From assembly GCA_963682175.1 (NCBI GenBank), contig OY821778.1, forward strand, positions 47,468,598 to 47,532,597: 64,000 nt of DNA, read 5' to 3'. A program made the translations under genes and the position numbers. The notes beneath the pieces are model-generated. The model worked only from the letters and a program-made list of their open reading frames with translations. It was not told where the DNA came from and ran no database searches. Every line of letters starts with the position of its first letter. Within the stretch, counting starts at the first letter, position 1. Below are positions 19,421 through 31,271 of this stretch, in pieces. The stretch is from Triglochin maritima. Its lineage: Eukaryota > Streptophyta > Magnoliopsida > Alismatales > Juncaginaceae.

Positions 19421-22400
19421 TTAAGGAGGAAATTCCTCGTAATACAAACTCATGTCCCAATCGGAGAAATCAGGATCCGCGGGTTTTGGTGCTACTTCGT
19501 GAAGCGGCGAAGTAACCTTCATCTTCCACTTTCCCTTCTCTTGTTGGGCGTGTTTTTTATGGCTCTTTTTAATTATCTTCTCAGCTAAAGACACTCGACG
19601 TCTAGTCGGCGGTCTTCCTATACGTCTGACCTTTTCCGGATTAAGGACCGATGTACCCGAAGACTCAGGTTCATCAGGTCGAACCAAGTTTTGTGTAGTG
19701 TGCATACGTGCCTTAAGCATTTCAATACACTTCACGGCCTCAATATACCTTTTGTGGGAGATGAAGGCTTCCTGTGTGATCCAAATGGCACGACCCATGA
19801 TGTCGTCGTGACGACGTAGCGCATCCTTCGCCATTACACCATCGTCTGGGTACGTCTTATCTCGATAGCTCCTTCGAATATCCTTCCGCCATCGATTAAG
19901 GATGTAAGAGTCTGGAAGCAATGCATTAGGATTCAAGCGTGCAAGTACAACAAAAACGTGGCAGCATAGAAGCCCAACGTGCTGAAACATTCTGCAATCA
20001 CATGTAAAATTCATGGATGTGTTTTGTACTAGGAAACGTTTCGACAGTAGCTGCTCACCAGCCAAAACACGTTCAGATACCTTGTACTGGAATGTTTCAT
20101 TCGTATTGAACTCCTCCGTTATATCGCAGTATATCATCTTCCCAATTTGTAACTGCACTTTTTTGAAGACCCCTACGGTATACAACTCGCTCAACTGACT
20201 CTCGAATGGATAAATTGAAACCAACTGGGGTTTTTTATGAAGACAATCAAATTCTGATTGAGCTTCCTTCTCGTACTTGTGGCGGAACGCAAGTTCGTAT
20301 TGTTGAACAAACTGCTTAAGGGTGGTCTTCGAAGTAAGATACTTGTCGAAGAAGGCGTTCATACTCTCGCTCCTCTGAGTAGATGTCATTCCCGCGGAAA
20401 AAAAATCACCAACAAATGCAGGGATCCACGACTCTCGGATTGCATAAATGGATTTGAGCCAGCTGTGGTTCTGCAGGTCAAAATCAAGAAGGAAACCCTG
20501 CCAATTACGATCAAATTCTGCTGGGGTTTTGGAATCATATACAATCAATTTCAGATCAAATAATATGTGATCCCGATACTGCGTCGGCAACTTCACGGGA
20601 GCTTTGTTCATTATGTGCCATATACAGAATCTGTGTCTTGAATCTGGGAAGACATTCCTTACAGCAGCAGTAATGGCACCACATTGATCTGTTATTATAG
20701 CTGGGGGGGGGGTATATCTGCATAAGGGACCCAATTCGAAAGGAGTGAGACATTATTCCGAACAGTCAGACTTCTTAATCCAAACATACAGTCTTCTTAT
20801 TCCGAACAGACACAACACTTAATCCGAACAGTCAGGCCACTTATTCCGAACAGACACAACACTTAATCCGAACAGTCAGACTTCTTATTCCGAACAGACA
20901 GACTACTTATTCCGAACAGCCAGACTACTCATTCCGAACAGACACAACACTTAATCCGAACAGTCAGACCACTTATTCCGAACAGACACAACACTTAATC
21001 CGAACAGTCAGACTTCTTATTCCGAACAGACACAACACTTAATCCGAACAGTCCGACTTCTTATTCCGAACAGACACAACACTTAATCCGAACAGAACCA
21101 CCACTTATTCCGAACAGACCGAACACTTAATCAGAACAGACCCAACACTTAATCCGAACAGACCCACCACTTATTCCGAACAGACTCACAACTTATTTCG
21201 AACAGACTCACAACTTATTCCGAACAGACACAACACTTAATCCGAACAGTCAGACCACTTATTCCGAACAGACACAACACTTAATCCGAACAGTCAGACC
21301 ACTTATTCCGAACAGACACAACACTTAATCCGAACAGTCAAACTTCTTATTCCGAACAGACACAACACTTAATCCGAACAATCCGACTTCTTATTCCGAA
21401 CAAACACAACACTTAATCCGAACATAGAGACTTCTTAATACGAACAGACAGACTTCTTATTCCGAACATACACTCTTCTTATTCCGAACAGACAGACTTT
21501 TTATTACGAATAGACAAACAAAAAAGAGGAAGATATGAAGAGGGAAGAAGGAAAAAAACTTACCGTTCATGCACGACAACCAGGTTTGGAACAACCATAT
21601 GTAATTTTCAGTAGTCTCATAGGACAGCAAAGCGCAACCGAGCAAAACTGATTCAAAATAGTGATTGACTCCTACAAATGGGGCGAATGGCATGTCGTAT
21701 TTGTTGGTAATGTAGGTTGTGTCGAAACATATTGCGTCTCCAAAGTATGAATATGCAGCTCTAGAACGTCTGTCAGCCCAAAAAACGTTGCGTAGTCTTC
21801 CTTCGTCATCCATATCTATTACATAAAAAACATGGAATCAATCTTCTGCATCCTAATGAAATAGTCCTGAAGAGCTTGTGCATCACCAGGTCCCATCTTC
21901 AAATTTCTGACTTGGTTTACAACATTCCTGCAAACAGGAACCAGTAAGACCAGGCGCAAAATGTTCAACTTCAATTATGTTAGACGGAAAGAACACAAAC
22001 CTTAAATCCCTTTCGTTGAAAGTCAATTTGTCATAACCTCCAGCCTCGACCACAAGAGATTGCATGGTCTTAGCAGCCGATATCCCAGCTTCATCATTAA
22101 CCGATATCCGTTCTACGACGGCCTCAGGGACGGTTCGTTTTTGCCTGAGAAATCGCATTTGCTCCGGGTCAAGCATGAGATGGTTATGGTTAAGATCCAC
22201 AAAGTTAACGTTGTAACCCCTTGCTGTGTTTCCGGATACCCTTATCCGAGCAGTGCATTGTACTCTGCTGGATAACCTAGGCTTCAATTTTCCTTGCCCT
22301 TGGTCCGTTGGTGCGGTGCCCTCCTTGGAGCAAGTCAGCGTGGCCCGTATAACAACACCACGATCGTAATGAGATTGTCTTGTCTTAACGCCAAAACCAC

Positions 22401-22518
22401 AATAATCGGCATAGGCCACGTAAAATGCTTTGGCTTCTTCGAAAGAGGGGAAAAACATCCCCTCATGGGGAACGTTTGATGGCTGCTCCACTAGGGAAGG
22501 CACGGGAACGATTTCCAT
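19421..22518 (-). CDS. FAR1/MULE transposase with two homopolymer frameshifts
   Basis: Exon 1 (22518-22001) encodes an N-terminal FAR1-type DNA-binding region (FYVAYADYCGFGVKTRQSH, ending LNHNHLM). Exon 2 (21927-21564) and exon 3 (about 20733 to the stop at 19421) encode the MULE transposase: first Asp in ICFDTTY, second in IITDQCGAI, then a SWIM zinc finger (CDCRMFQHVGLLCCH) and a basic tail (RRIGRPPTRRR). Intron 2 (21563 to about 20734) is filled by minisatellite array 3. Two breaks are seen. A run of six T at 21825-21830 shifts the frame just before VIDMDDEGRLRN, and a run of ten C at 20703-20712 shifts it at the start of exon 3. Both lie in homopolymers, so they may be assembly errors or real inactivation. 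The family call is secure; whether this copy is functional is open. Confidence 0.88.
20749..21520 (-). repeat. 22-bp minisatellite array 3 (in intron 2 of the transposase gene)
   Basis: About 35 units, plus strand CTTATTCCGAACAGACACAAC. On the minus strand, the sense strand of the transposase, the units read GTCTGTTCGGAATAAG, the same sense-relative orientation as array 1 in the Ulp1 gene. Confidence 0.93.
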
Positions 22519-22775
22519 TTGAGTACAGAGGAATGACCACAGAAGAGAAGGGAAGGAAAAGGAAGAGGCATCTTGAGATTGATAACAAGTCTTCTGTGCC
22601 GTGTAGGAGCGCCGAGCGCCAAAATGATGAAGGAAGAGAGTGATTTGAGTCGCATTAATGAGGGATGGAGGGAAGGATGGTGGAAATGATGAAGGCACGA
22701 AAATAGAGGAATAAAAAACCCAAAAACATTTCATATCCCTTCGCGCCAACAAAGCAGCGTCTGCTGAGTGGACTG

Positions 22776-22809
22776 GCCACATCAGCGCGCGTCCCGGACG
22801 CGCGCGTCC
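22776..22809 (-). repeat. MULE right terminal inverted repeat (core)
   Basis: The reverse strand from 22809 reads GGACGCGCGCGTCCGGGACG and then CGCGCTGATGTGGC. It mirrors the left end and again contains a GGACGCGCGCGTCC palindrome. Confidence 0.85.
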
Positions 22810-22831
22810 ACTAAACATTTTCCTATTATTA

Positions 22832-24216
22832 CTTAATAGATAAGGTCCATATCATTTGCTACTTTCATTTCAAACTTCTAACCAGAGTTATTAATAATAA
22901 CTCATCATCACTGTTAGTATTCAATTGAGTGACTTCCCAGGTACTATTTATTTATTTATTTATTAATTGAGTTTCTTATGATGAGACAAACAAACTTCCG
23001 CGATTACGAAATTCAAAACTAGAATGGGACTCACTTGAATAATAAATTATTACGGTGAGGTTAGTCAGGACTCAGGACTCAGTATTGGTTGGTTGGTTGG
23101 TGAGATTTCAAACCAGCTGGACCAGACCAGATCGGACCGGGCTTCTTCCGACCCAATTACAGTAGAAGACAGATAGGGATCCACAAGCCCCACTCATCCA
23201 TGTGTTTTGGATTGGATGGATTTTGATGAGGTAGGTCATCCAATCCAATCCAATCCAATCGGAGGAGTCTAGGAAACCGTCAAACCACTTTTGTTTCTCG
23301 ACACGTCTACATACATCATGTGCCTTCGCTCTCGCAAAACCGTCCAACTACGTCGTGTGACCAACCGAGATTGGAAGCTTGCTCCTCCTCTCCTTCTATG
23401 CACATCTACACATGATGATGATATTAATAAATTTTAATCAACAATCTAAGACTTCCTTCCAGCCACGAAGAAATACGCACCTGCGTAGTAGATGTAGTAT
23501 AAACAAAGAATTCGGCAAGACAAATAAATTAATTATATTTCTTTTAACTTCGTCTCATAAATTCAGACGTGTAATACCACCACCATCACCATCGATTCCA
23601 CTGCACATTTTTTTAAAGCCAATTAATGACGCATTAATATTAAGATAGTTTGAGCGGCCGTGAAACACAACAGCCCATCAAAACAAACATGAAGTTTTAA
23701 TTTTCTGACCGAAACATCCAAAATAAAAGCTCGAAAGAGGCTGCCAAGTAAACCAATCCTCACCCTTACAAAACATATATAGATGTAGCTCCGGAGATAC
23801 AGGCCGTGCATCTAGCTTGGAGAGGTGTCATGTCACCTATCCTTGAGCTCACCGGCGGCATTCAGCCACCACTCTAGCCACCTCTCCTCTGTACCTGTTC
23901 CTACCATTCCATTTTTCTAACTAAGTTTTCCACTTTCTTTCTTCCCTGTCAACCCAAAACCCTCTGTAACAAACAAGTTAACAACACATTGCTTCCATAC
24001 AATACGGAAGATAAAAATATCAAATTACACACCGAGCTAATAAGAGGGAAAACACCAACAAAAACAAGCACAAACCCAAGTTACCCAACTGAGCTCACAA
24101 AGGATGCGTGAAATTAACTTATTTGATATCAAAGCCACAGGCCCACATGATGTTCCAAAACACTCTAATGTAACCGTCTGTTTATAAAAGCATTACAATT
24201 GCAAGATTAACATGGC
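22832..24216. other. intergenic, no gene seen
   Basis: AT-rich sequence between the MULE and the 3' end of the cyclophilin gene. It has a few short repeats (TTTA near 22946, TTGG near 23085, AATCC near 23238). The last part before 24217 is probably cyclophilin 3' UTR. Confidence 0.6.
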
Positions 24217-27038
24217 TCACAGAGGTAGCTCTCCACTGTCGGCAATTACCACTTTACTCTTCGGAGTGCCACTTTGGCGTCCTTCGGCTTCCATTTTGTA
24301 GACAACGTCCATTCCAGATATCACCTTGCCAAACACAACATGTCTTCCATCCAACCTGTCAAACAACCACCACCATTAGCAAACCTTAATGCAGAGTGAT
24401 CCACTTTATAAAAAGTAGAGCACTAACCAGCTGGTTGTGACAGTGGTAATGAAGAATTGAGAACCATTGGTATCAGGTCCGGCATTAGCCATCGACAGAA
24501 ATCCTGCAACCAGAAAGCACTGTCGTTCTTCTTTCTACAGGTGCAACGTATCCCAAGGAAGAAAAACAATAAATTGTCAGGATCATTTCTGCTCACCTGG
24601 ACCAGTATGTTTGAGCTTGAAGTTCTCATCTTTGAATTTCATGCCGTAAATAGACTCACCCCCAGTACCATCACCACGTGTAAAATCACCACCTTGGATC
24701 ATAAAGCTAGGGATAATTCGGTGGAAAATGCTCCCCTTGTAATGGAGAGGCTTCCCACTAGCTCCAGTACCTTTCTCGCCTGCAGATTACATATCTGAGT
24801 GATAAAAAACTGTAGAAAGAGCATGGACTACTTCATCAGATTAAATACTTGATTGGTAGCACTAAAATACTTCGTATGCTACCAATATGGCCACTTGAGC
24901 CACAATTAGTAGTTGCGTGATGAAAAATTGCCATAATAAGCAAATGAACATACATGGATGGATCTTAAAAGGAAAACATGTAAAGTCACGAACAACTTCC
25001 ATGGTTTGTCCAAGTGAAAAACTGAAATAACTTTCTTAACAGGAGCCATCAGGAAAAAAGTTGTCGATAATCTCAAATACTACATCTCCGATAATTTCTC
25101 TGAAGAGCATTGTTCTACTCTTCAACCAAAAAAACTCTACTTAACCACTTCACATTGCCTGGTAGATTATACCACTTGATCCAAATAAGTAGCGTGGTTG
25201 CACAAAAGATTTTCATAAGACGTGTATACTAATAATTGATGCTTATTTCTTAAAGACTAAAAGCAAAGTTTCTAAAAATGTAACCAATACTATCAAGAAA
25301 AATTGCAAGAAAGAAACATGTCACATACCTGTACACAATGCTCGGAAGTTGTCTGTTGACAAAAAAAAAGTTAGCAAGGAAGATGTTGAAAACATGATAA
25401 ATAATTGGTGGGGGTAGAATAGAAATGCATTATCTAAACATTTAGTTTTGATAGACTAAAAAGAGTCAACCTGCAGTCTTAGGAACAGCTTTTCCAAAGA
25501 GTCCCATGACAACTCGGCCTGTAAACAAGCAAAAACTTTTTTTGACAAAATGAGCCCCAAGAACAGCAATTTGCTAGAAAAAATGTCATATGCTGACTAC
25601 CAAACATGAAAGAAAACAACTATAAAATGGACAAGAAAGACATGCAAATGGCTTGCTGGACCATGACACCAGTCACATGCCACCCAAAATGATTGCAAGC
25701 CATTTCAAGTGTGTCTAGATAAGCATCCATTTGGCAAACCCAATGAACACCATTCAGAAGTTAGGGTTCATGCTTTCCTTAAATGTGGTCTCCGTGCATG
25801 TATAGAGAAGCCTATGTTAGGTGAGGGTTCTACCACGTTGCTTGAGTGGATGACAACGAGAGGATAAAGAACTTGACAAAGTATACAAGTTTATATTTAA
25901 CAAAATAAATGCTCAATAACCATTTGTTGATGGTTTGATTTAAGCAAACCACTATGAACCAACATTAATTTTGTACTGAGGATTTCTTGTAGTGTTTTGT
26001 TCACATATTTTATTGGTGGGTTTAATTGTCGACATGTGATATCAGAGCTAAAGTTCAAATTCTAAATAAATCAACATTGTCGGAGATGTTGCAAGATATT
26101 TCCCGTGCAACCACCTCCATCCCACCCAACCTTCTAGTGCACACCCCTATACTTTGGCACACACTCCATATTTTGGCAATGACGCACTTTAAAAAATCAA
26201 TAAAGAAAATTCTTTATCATGAAGGAAGATCCGTCACAACGTGGTCAGACATGTAATTAGTGTACATCTAGAATTCTAGATGACTTAAATACTATCATTG
26301 ACTTTGATTTTTAGATATTTGAACTTTAATTCTAATACCACTTGCAGACAATACGTCACCAGCAAAATGTGTTAACCAAACACGAAAGAAGAACTACAAC
26401 AATATAGTTGGTTAGCAAAGCAACATGTATATTAACACCGAAACAGAAACAATTCATAACAGTGTTAAGATCTCAAAGGCATTCCTGTTTGTTTGGGAAC
26501 CCTAAACGCCGAAATGGTTAGTCAGAGGCAACTGGTGTCAACGAAAATAGTTAAACAAATACTTCACCAAATTACAGACACAGACACAGACACAGCCAAT
26601 GGAAACTAAGACCTCAATCAAGGTGAAGCAGTAAGAGAGGATGAGAGGGGAAAAGCATGATGACCCATCCAATTGATGAGATGGCGCAGGATGAAGTTTG
26701 AAAGTGAGGAATTGGAGAAGAAATTAAAAGTCAAGAAGGAAGAAAACACGAATTAAAGGAGCGATCTTTATGATAATGTTAAAAAGGGTGAGAAATAGAG
26801 GATACCGGCAGGTTTGCCATCGATCTCGACATCGAAGTAGACCTTGTGGGTGACCTCCTTCAGGTCCTTGCTGCCCTTTGCCTGCAGGTCCAATCCAATC
26901 AAATCCTCAGATAACACTACTGTTATTTTCCATAATTTAAAACAAAAAAAACAGATCTGAGTGAGAGGAGACCTGGACAACGGCGATGACGGCGAAGAGA
27001 GAGAGGAAACAGAGGAAGAGAGCGGCCGCGGAAGCCAT
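24217..27038 (-). CDS. CYP20-1-like: peptidyl-prolyl cis-trans isomerase, secretory cyclophilin (CYP20-1 type)
   Basis: Catalyses cis-trans isomerisation of Xaa-Pro bonds during folding in the ER/secretory path. Seven exons join in phase: 27038-26973, 26881-26806, 25518-25471, 25352-25329, 24779-24597, 24503-24428, 24355-24217, giving 203 residues, which fits plant CYP20-1 (204). The first exon is exactly a signal peptide ([20 protein letters not shown]). The cyclophilin core follows, with [15 protein letters not shown], the catalytic Arg in [32 protein letters not shown] and the cyclosporin-contact Trp in [13 protein letters not shown]. It ends SGELPL with no KDEL-type retention signal. An in-frame ATG at 27122 would add 28 residues, but a TATA-like box at 27138-27146 lies too close for that ATG to be transcribed, so 27038 was chosen. 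Confidence 0.95.
26034..26050 (+). other. possible LTR-retrotransposon primer-binding-site relic in cyclophilin intron 2
   Basis: GTGATATCAGAGCTAAAG resembles the tRNA-Met primer-binding site TGGTATCAGAGC that follows the 5' LTR of many plant copia elements. The surrounding intron 2 (about 25700-26330) looks unlike its neighbours but shows no LTR pair or coding frame. A decayed insertion is possible. Confidence 0.3.
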
Positions 27039-27137
27039 GACTTTGGTGCGGAGGTTGGGAGATCGCCGATGAGACCACCCTCTTCTCGACGGCGCTGACG
27101 TTGTTGTTGAGATCGACAACATCTGATCTGCTAATCT

Positions 27138-27146
27138 TTTTTATAA
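27138..27146 (-). promoter_or_regulatory. TATA-like box of the cyclophilin gene
   Basis: The minus strand reads TTTATAAAA about 100 bp upstream of the ATG at 27038. Transcription would then start near 27108, which leaves a 5' UTR of about 70 bp. Confidence 0.5.
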
Positions 27147-29705
27147 ATAAATTTATGTTATGGTTATATGGGTTGGGTTGGATTGGGTTGGATTGGGTCC
27201 AACACAACTATGGGCCTTTACCCTTTTGTTTGTGAGGAGGCCCAAGACCATGTCTTTATAAATTATGTAGCCATGGGTTGGGTCCAACATCCAAACCTTC
27301 ATGCCCACTTCAAACCAAATTAATTAGAGATCCCATTCCCACCAACGAAGTTCCATGACCGACAGGCGACAGCCAATCCCAGAAGCCTTAAAAAGTATTT
27401 CTACAAATTATACACACAGACTCACACAAGGTATAAATAATGCGTAGTTGAAGACAACCAATATTCCAAACCATATAATATCCCGCCATTTGAGATAACG
27501 CTTCTAAATTATGTAGACAGCCCGGAGAGAGAGAATTTCAGTGGTTTTATTAACAGTTCGGAATGTCGTTTTGTCCCGATCCAAGAATTCAGCAAAACTA
27601 ATTTGGAGGATTAAGCTACGTGTAATAGATAGATAGATCACGGAATAATGTGATAGTATAAAAAGACAATATCTTCTTTGCTGGAAAGTTTTCCAAGAAG
27701 TTTGAATGGAAGCCTTGAGCGTCAAACCTCGTGGATTACTCACCGTTCGTGAAAACACATTGCGAGAAGATCAAGATTCAACGACGCCATTCGTACATCA
27801 CAAAATATCCTCTGGACCCACACCACACTACTTTCCAAGCTTGGAAAGTAATGATTGCGGAACCTCATAATAGCACAGTTAACGAGCAAAAAATCCGGGC
27901 GGATGAACCACAGCGCCCGGCCACGTCGTCACTATTCCAGCCACGTCTCCCGCCCATGCGTGGAATCGTGCGGTGGGAGACACAAATCACACGATTCCGC
28001 ACTCGGACAGGAGATTTGGATCGGTTGGGTAGGGGTACGTTTTCCCTTTTCTTCTTAAAAATCTGAAAAAATCAGTTTAAATTCGTTTAAATTATTTTAT
28101 CAATTTTTTGATTTTTTTTTTATTTGTCTTAATTTTTTTATATTTTATCCAGTATTGATCTTCAAATAACATAGATGAAAAAAAATGTAGCATGTTTAGA
28201 GTAATCCATGCATAGTTAAAGGATTTTCGGATGAATGAGGTGAACTAACGTGACAAGAAGAGAAAACAGAACGCCCTCAAGATAGCTATTTATGCTCTGA
28301 GCTTTGTTGACGCCTACAGAAGATTTGAACTGCTGAACAAGGAGGTCCACTTTCACGTTAGTTAATTCACGTTCTTCAATCAGTCTAGCTATGAAGATTT
28401 GGAAATTCCTCGGATTATCACGTCCTCATCACATTAAGCATAACTCCAGTAATATTATACCAACCATATCCGACCATCAAAACTATTCATCGAAACATAT
28501 GGCACGCGTAACTCGAAAACACAACCTTAGGAGGCCAATGGAAAGTAAATTAAGCAACTCTGGACCGTTCAGAATACAAGATAGATAAAGACAAGAGTCG
28601 AGATAGAACATAAGAAACCACAAGCTATTTACAACCATGAAATGAAGGATAAACCAAACTGGACACCCATCCACAGTATCTCTTCTCTATACTATTGCGG
28701 CCTATAGCCCCCACCCCATAATAGCCTTGAATAAAAAACCATAAACCAAACCACCCTCCTGTATCTTTCAACCTAACTTCGATCGGAGGTATGAGAAGAA
28801 ATGTGGAGAAAATGAAGCTAACATCTCATTCTACTATGTCCATATTAATTTTAGAGAGGAGACTTAGACACATCATAAGACCTTTTTTTTGTTTTTTGTT
28901 ATGCGATCATACTGCAACTTCACGAACACATAAAAGAGAAACACAGAAAAGAAAACAAGACCATAAATCCATAATAAACAGAGATGAAAGCACTAACAGC
29001 AGACATGTGTCGAAGACAACAGAAAGCATTCAGATTTTCGCAACACTACCTAAACTTGAGGGAGTAGTTTCACACCCTCCGGCTCCAGTCAACGTTGAGT
29101 ATGGCAGAGACAAATACTATGCTTTCTTTAATCAGTGACAATCACATAGAACCACAACCCACCTATCCCAACTAACCACTGAGAGAGGACGCCCGGAAAT
29201 TCTAAGTCGTAAACAAACTACCTAATTAATCATTAATCAATTTACAATTCAAATCTGTATTAAGACGAAACAAGACCATGCAATACAGCAAGAAGAGAAG
29301 CACTTTGTCGAGAATGGTTCCATAATCCAAATCAATCAATTTACACTATTTTTAAGTCTCATAAGATATTAGGTACCTCCAATCATCAGTTTTGAGATGG
29401 AAAAAATCACACTTTAAACATACATGCAATGGTCAATGGAAGCTGTAGTTAATGCTAATCATTTTATAAATTTTTCGCTTTTCCTAAATAAATTTTTCGC
29501 TTTTCCTAATCATCTTAATTCTAATTCAGATTATTTTATTTCAAAGCTTTATTATTTGTTCGTTTGTCGCACAAAACAACTTTGCTATCGAAGAAGCTTT
29601 TCACGAGGACATGTTACAAAAATACTGTAACCATGATCGCTCTTGGAGAAAACAAAGTGGTTTAAGTGATGAAGTGTTCGCAAATCAAAGGTATGAAATG
29701 CATCT
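27147..29705. other. intergenic, no gene seen
   Basis: AT-rich, with a small G/C-rich patch near 27895-28040 and no frame resembling a known protein. The plus-strand frame at 27731-28066 has no recognisable domain and is probably chance. Confidence 0.55.
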
Positions 29706-29708
29706 TAA

Positions 29709-30270
29709 GACCATCACTAACCATGACCTGGACGACCCAGTCATCAGCTCTCTTTCTTCAAAATCTACTTTCTCTCTTTCTTACACTATTCACCTCTTAA
29801 CCACAACCTCTTAACCATGACCTGGACGACCCGGTCAGCTTTCTCTTTCCACAACCTACATTCTTCTCTTTCTTACACTATTCACCTCTTAACCACAACC
29901 CAACACAACCTATCTCTCTCCTCCACATCATTTCGGGGTCCATCTTGGTAAAAATTAAAAAAAATTCTAAAAAATCAAAACAATTATAAAACGAATTTTC
30001 AAAAAAAAATTTATAAAAAAACTCAAACAAAAAAAATTAAAAAATCAAAACAAAAAAAAATCAAAAATAAAATAAAATTCAACCCGGACGCGCCACGTGG
30101 TGCGTCCGGGTTGGATGACCCGGACAACTGGGTCGTCGACCCGGGCGTTTAACGGCCGGGTCGACGACCCAGGCAAACATAACCTCAGATGACCCAGCAT
30201 TAAGAGGTTGAAATGGTAAGGTCATCCATGACCGTTCACGACCTTGAAAAAGCAGCGTTAAGGGATGCCC
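29709..30270. mobile_element. PIF/Harbinger (Tourist)-like MITE
   Basis: About 562 bp flanked by TAA target duplications (29706-29708 and 30271-30273). The left end reads GACCATCACTAACCATGACC and the reverse of the right end reads GGGCATCCCTTAACGCTG, the usual GGGCATC-type Harbinger terminus. It is non-coding. The left third has an internal duplication of about 110 bp (ACCATGACCTGGACGACCC at about 29720 and 29815). The middle is A-rich, and the right third has ACGCGCCACGTGGTGCGT, a palindrome-like hairpin. Confidence 0.75.
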
Positions 30271-30273
30271 TAA

Positions 30274-31271
30274 GGATTCAAAGCAGGAGGCTCATGGGAA
30301 AAGGTAGCTAATGATACAGGAAACCCTCGAAATGTATTTGTTGTTGATAGCTAGGAGGTAAAGTTTGAGATAGTCTTTGGAAATGATAAGTCTCTAAGTG
30401 TCATTAGGATAACTTTTCAGTACCATCCCTGTTAAAAAGATTGTGTTTAGGGACAATGAGCAAAAACAAATCAACTTCCTGCCAAGAACTTAAAGTGTGA
30501 TTCTATATCAGACTGACCGAGCAAATGGATTACAGGAATACCTTATGTGGATAGAACAATGATGTGGGTGTGTGTGGGTGGATAAAGCAAAACAGTCCAA
30601 AGCATGGATGCAACTGAAACAAATAAAAACAACTCTCGCAAGATTAAAGTTCTATTGTGCTTGTTGATTCAATAGTAAAGAATAACAACAATTACAAGCA
30701 TATAAAACAACGAATGCGACGACAAAACGAACAAAAACAAGAAATGACAAACACGAATACAAATAAGAATCATATGATCTTGAAGGATCATTTGAGGAGC
30801 ACACGAGATTTATCAATAAGAAACAACATCAATTACAAACACTTAACATTCATCAACAACAAACATCAACGAAAAACACAGTAAACAAGGAACAAACCAA
30901 CAATAACAAGAGGAAGAAACAAGGAACCACAAACATGAATATAAACACGATTTAGTTGATACTGAATCTGATATTAAGAATGAAGAAAGAAAAGAGGAGA
31001 TACAAGTCGAACATGGAACAGAATAAATCACAAATCACAAGTCGATCGAGTTGGTCACAGCGGCCACAACATAGAAGAGAATAACACAATACAAGCTATT
31101 TATTTATTGTTTGGAATAAAGCAAGTAAACATGATAGATTCTGTTTGGTGCTGAAGTATTAATAAGCTACGCCAGACAAAAAACGAAGCCAAAAGCATTA
31201 GGACAGACATCATAGATAGGTAGGTATCAATGAGGTAAGGCAAAAGCAAAGGCAAGCAAACCAGCAAGTGA
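30274..31271. other. intergenic, no gene seen
   Basis: A- and CAA-rich sequence. The 3' UTR of PDX1 probably occupies the last 200-300 bp. Confidence 0.55.

Larger units (their letters stand above)
14474..22822. mobile_element. Mutator-like element (FAR1-type MULE) with Ulp1 gene and minisatellite arrays
   Basis: The ends are G/C-rich inverted repeats: GGACGCGGGCGTCCGTGACG at 14488 and, on the reverse strand from 22809, GGACGCGCGCGTCCGGGACG. They match over about 33 bp with roughly 28 identities. Candidate 9-bp target duplications are TTATTATTA (14465-14473) and CTATTATTA (22823-22831), one mismatch; these are AT-simple, so the exact ends are approximate. Inside are a plus-strand PMD/Ulp1 gene and a minus-strand transposase gene that converge, plus three arrays of one 22-bp repeat. 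The structure resembles MULEs carrying Ulp1 domains (Kaonashi and VANDAL types). Confidence 0.88.

Noticed and set aside
15640..21520. CRISPR-like array
   Set aside because: The units are back-to-back 22-bp repeats with no unique spacers, in a plant transposon.
26973..27122. Longer cyclophilin start at 27122
   Set aside because: It would bury the signal peptide behind 28 residues, and the TATA-like box at 27138-27146 places transcription start downstream of this ATG.
27731..28066. Plus-strand frame of 111 codons
   Set aside because: No domain, no splice or promoter context, and an unconserved mixed composition; most likely chance.
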